Assembly (NCBI GenBank): GCA_026874595.1
Contig: CM049314.1
Span: forward strand, 10,036,729 to 10,100,728
Reading direction: 5' to 3'
Length of the DNA: 64,000 nt
Origin: Sipunculus nudus
Lineage: Eukaryota > Annelida > Sipuncula > Golfingiida > Sipunculidae
Part shown: positions 62,076 through 64,000 of the stretch, piece after piece
Numbering within the stretch: position 1 is the stretch's first letter
Layout of the letters: every line of letters starts with the position of its first letter
Translations under genes and position numbers: made by a program
The notes under the pieces: model-generated
Databases searched by the model: none
What the model was told of the DNA's origin: nothing
What the model saw: only the letters and a program-made list of their open reading frames with translations

Positions 62076-62289
62076 CTGCAGTGAACAAAAGGACAGTCAC
62101 AAGAGGGATTATCATAATTAGCATGATCAGTTAGAATGATGTGACATTTCAACACACATTAAATCAAGTGACCAAATAGGACAGTTTAATGGCTCTGACA
62201 AGAATCAATATGAACACTACTTTATAGTCTCATATAAGCTGGGTGAAAAGACAGAACAAAGTTTTAAAATATTCCTACTCATTATTATA
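62076..62289. other. Intron sequence of the ankyrin/SOCS gene
   Basis: AT-rich, no feature beyond the acceptor region of the neighbouring exon. Confidence 0.5.
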
Positions 62290-64000
62290 AACAAGGCCTA
62301 CAGGCCTAATGCGAACCTTGGCAAATTTTTGAAGTATGAATAGAGGTTTATTTTTAAAATTTAATATTGATCTTTTTAAGTCCTGCATATCTACCTTAGT
62401 CATTATGATTTCAGCAAAATTGACATTTCGGACCTGCAGGTTTCAGACTAGGACATTTTAAAACTAGAATATGGATAGTCGACAAGCGACTATGTATATC
62501 TGCAGAAATCAGAGTGGGACGAGTGAAGGGAGACATGGATTAAGTGGCAAGGGGAATAGAGTGAGGTGTGTTGCAAATAAGCATTGATGTCTGCAGCGTA
62601 AACGTGAATGTAGGTGGTGCCACAATTCGAGAAAACTGTCCAGGATGTATAAACCTGCAAAATTCAGACGGATAAGTCAAACGACTGCTGTGATATGAGT
62701 GATTTTATCCCAAGGCAGATGAACAGATAGACGGTGTTCATAAGTGGTTGCACGTTGTGCCACCAATTTTGCTTATGATGAAGAGCTATGTGAAATCTAT
62801 ACACAAGCAAAATTTTGGCCCAATTGGTCAAACAGTTCCCGAGATATGAGCTTGGATGTCTGTAGAGTAAACGTGAATGTAGGTGGCGCCACCTGTCATA
62901 AAATCGAGAAGGCTGTCCAGGATGTATAAACCTGCAAAATTTCAGATGGATAAGTCAAACCACTTCTGAGATATGAGTGATTTTATCCCAAGGCAGATGA
63001 ACAGATGGACGCTGTGCATAAGTGGTTGCAGGTTGCACCACCGGTTTTGCCTATGATGAAAAGCTATGTGAGATCTATACTCATGCAAAATTTTGGCCCA
63101 ATTGGTCAAACAGTTCCCGAGATATGAGCTTGGATGTCTGCAGAGTAAACGTGAATGTAGGTGGCGCCACCTGTCATAAAATCGAGAAAGCTGTCCAGGA
63201 TGTATAAACCTGCAAAATTTCAGGTTGATAAGTCAAACCACTGCTGAGATATGAGTAAATTATCCCAAGGGAGGTGAAGAGATGGGTGCTGTGCAAAAAT
63301 GGTTGCAGTTGGCACCACCAGTTTTGCCTATGATGAAGAGCTATGCGAGATCTATACACATGCAAAATTTTGGCCCAATTGTTCAAACGGTTCCCAAGAT
63401 ATGAGCTTGGATGTCTGCAGAGTAAACATGAATGCAGGTGGCGCCACATGTCATAAAATCGAGAAAGCTATCCAGGATGTATAAGTCAAACCACTGCTGA
63501 GATATGAGTGATTTTATCCCAAGGCAGATGAACAGATGGACGCTGTGCAAAAATGGTTGCAGGTGGCGCCACCATTTTTAGTGTATGTTGTAAAGCTATC
63601 AAAGGGCCTGATCGGTCAAACGGTTCCCGAGATATGCGGGTTTATGTGTGGAAACAGATGCACAAATGGACGCTGGGCAGCGAGGAAAGGTCAAAGGTCA
63701 ACCAAAAATGAGGGCACAGCAGTTCACATGTGACCTGATGATAAACCCAATTCGCTTAAAATGCAAAGCAAATTTTTTTCAAACAGTTGAAAGATATAGT
63801 TCCAATAATCTGAAAATTCTGCATCTAAACATTGTGTCTAGACGTCTAGACACATTGTCTTGACACCTCCCCTAGAGCCAGGTCAGTTGCCATGGTGATG
63901 TCTGGACCCCACCTGTTTGTACTGAGTGACCTCTTGACTTGGCTGCTGAAACTCAGCATGTTGTCAAATCTGTTTCCAAATACAGAAAGCCTTTTTCAAT
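62290..64000 (+). mobile_element. Dispersed repeat family A, copy 3, cut by the window edge
   Basis: Begins AACAAGGCCTACAGGCCTAA and follows the order of the 395-2731 copy, including the 130/149-bp module array with GGTGGCGCCACC at 62882-62893, 63160-63171 and 63562-63573. It runs off the end of the window within the family. Confidence 0.87.

Overview
This is eukaryotic genomic DNA from a metazoan. It is AT-rich, with intron-split genes, GT-AG splice sites, tRNA-derived SINEs, LINE and LTR retroelements, DNA-transposon MITEs and many dispersed repeats. The encoded proteins align closely with human families. Small compact exons, 0.4-4 kb introns and abundant GTCCG-headed modular repeats suggest a marine invertebrate, most likely a lophotrochozoan such as a mollusc; the species cannot be fixed from the sequence.

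Three protein genes are supported. (1) An EBPL-type EXPERA protein (emopamil-binding-protein-like), four coding exons on the minus strand, 22299 to 18513, 207 residues, complete. (2) An importin subunit alpha of the KPNA3/KPNA4 class, thirteen coding exons on the plus strand, 23160 to 45305, 514 residues, complete, with a GC-AG first intron. It starts head to head with EBPL, 860 bp apart. (3) The 3' three exons of an ankyrin-repeat protein with a C-terminal SOCS-box-like segment, minus strand, 62075 to 54694; its 5' end lies beyond the right edge. Genes 2 and 3 are convergent.

The left 14 kb is mobile-element territory: a tandem-module repeat (family A, 395-2731), a young internally deleted LTR retrotransposon (4968-9222) nested in an older solo LTR, a short family B copy, a 1.1 kb terminal-inverted-repeat element, a hAT-like MITE, and TA microsatellites around a near-perfect 39-bp-arm hairpin. 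About 2.2 kb of AT-rich DNA (16212-18387) lies between this and EBPL.

Introns are also loaded with repeats. Introns 4 and 10 of importin alpha hold family B (29593-32012) and family A (40042-42785). The large ankyrin-gene intron holds an inverted family B copy (58661-61087) and two SINEs. A roughly 40-copy, 24-bp minisatellite (52799-53770) lies between the convergent genes. Family A returns at the right edge (62290-64000).

The genes share no obvious pathway: importin alpha carries NLS cargo into the nucleus, EBPL is an ER membrane protein, and the ankyrin/SOCS protein is probably a Cullin-5 substrate adaptor. The most interesting points are the EBPL-importin alpha linkage (recalled as also adjacent in human), the intronic inverted family B pair, the triplicated splice acceptor of importin exon 8, and several repeat families that share one architecture.
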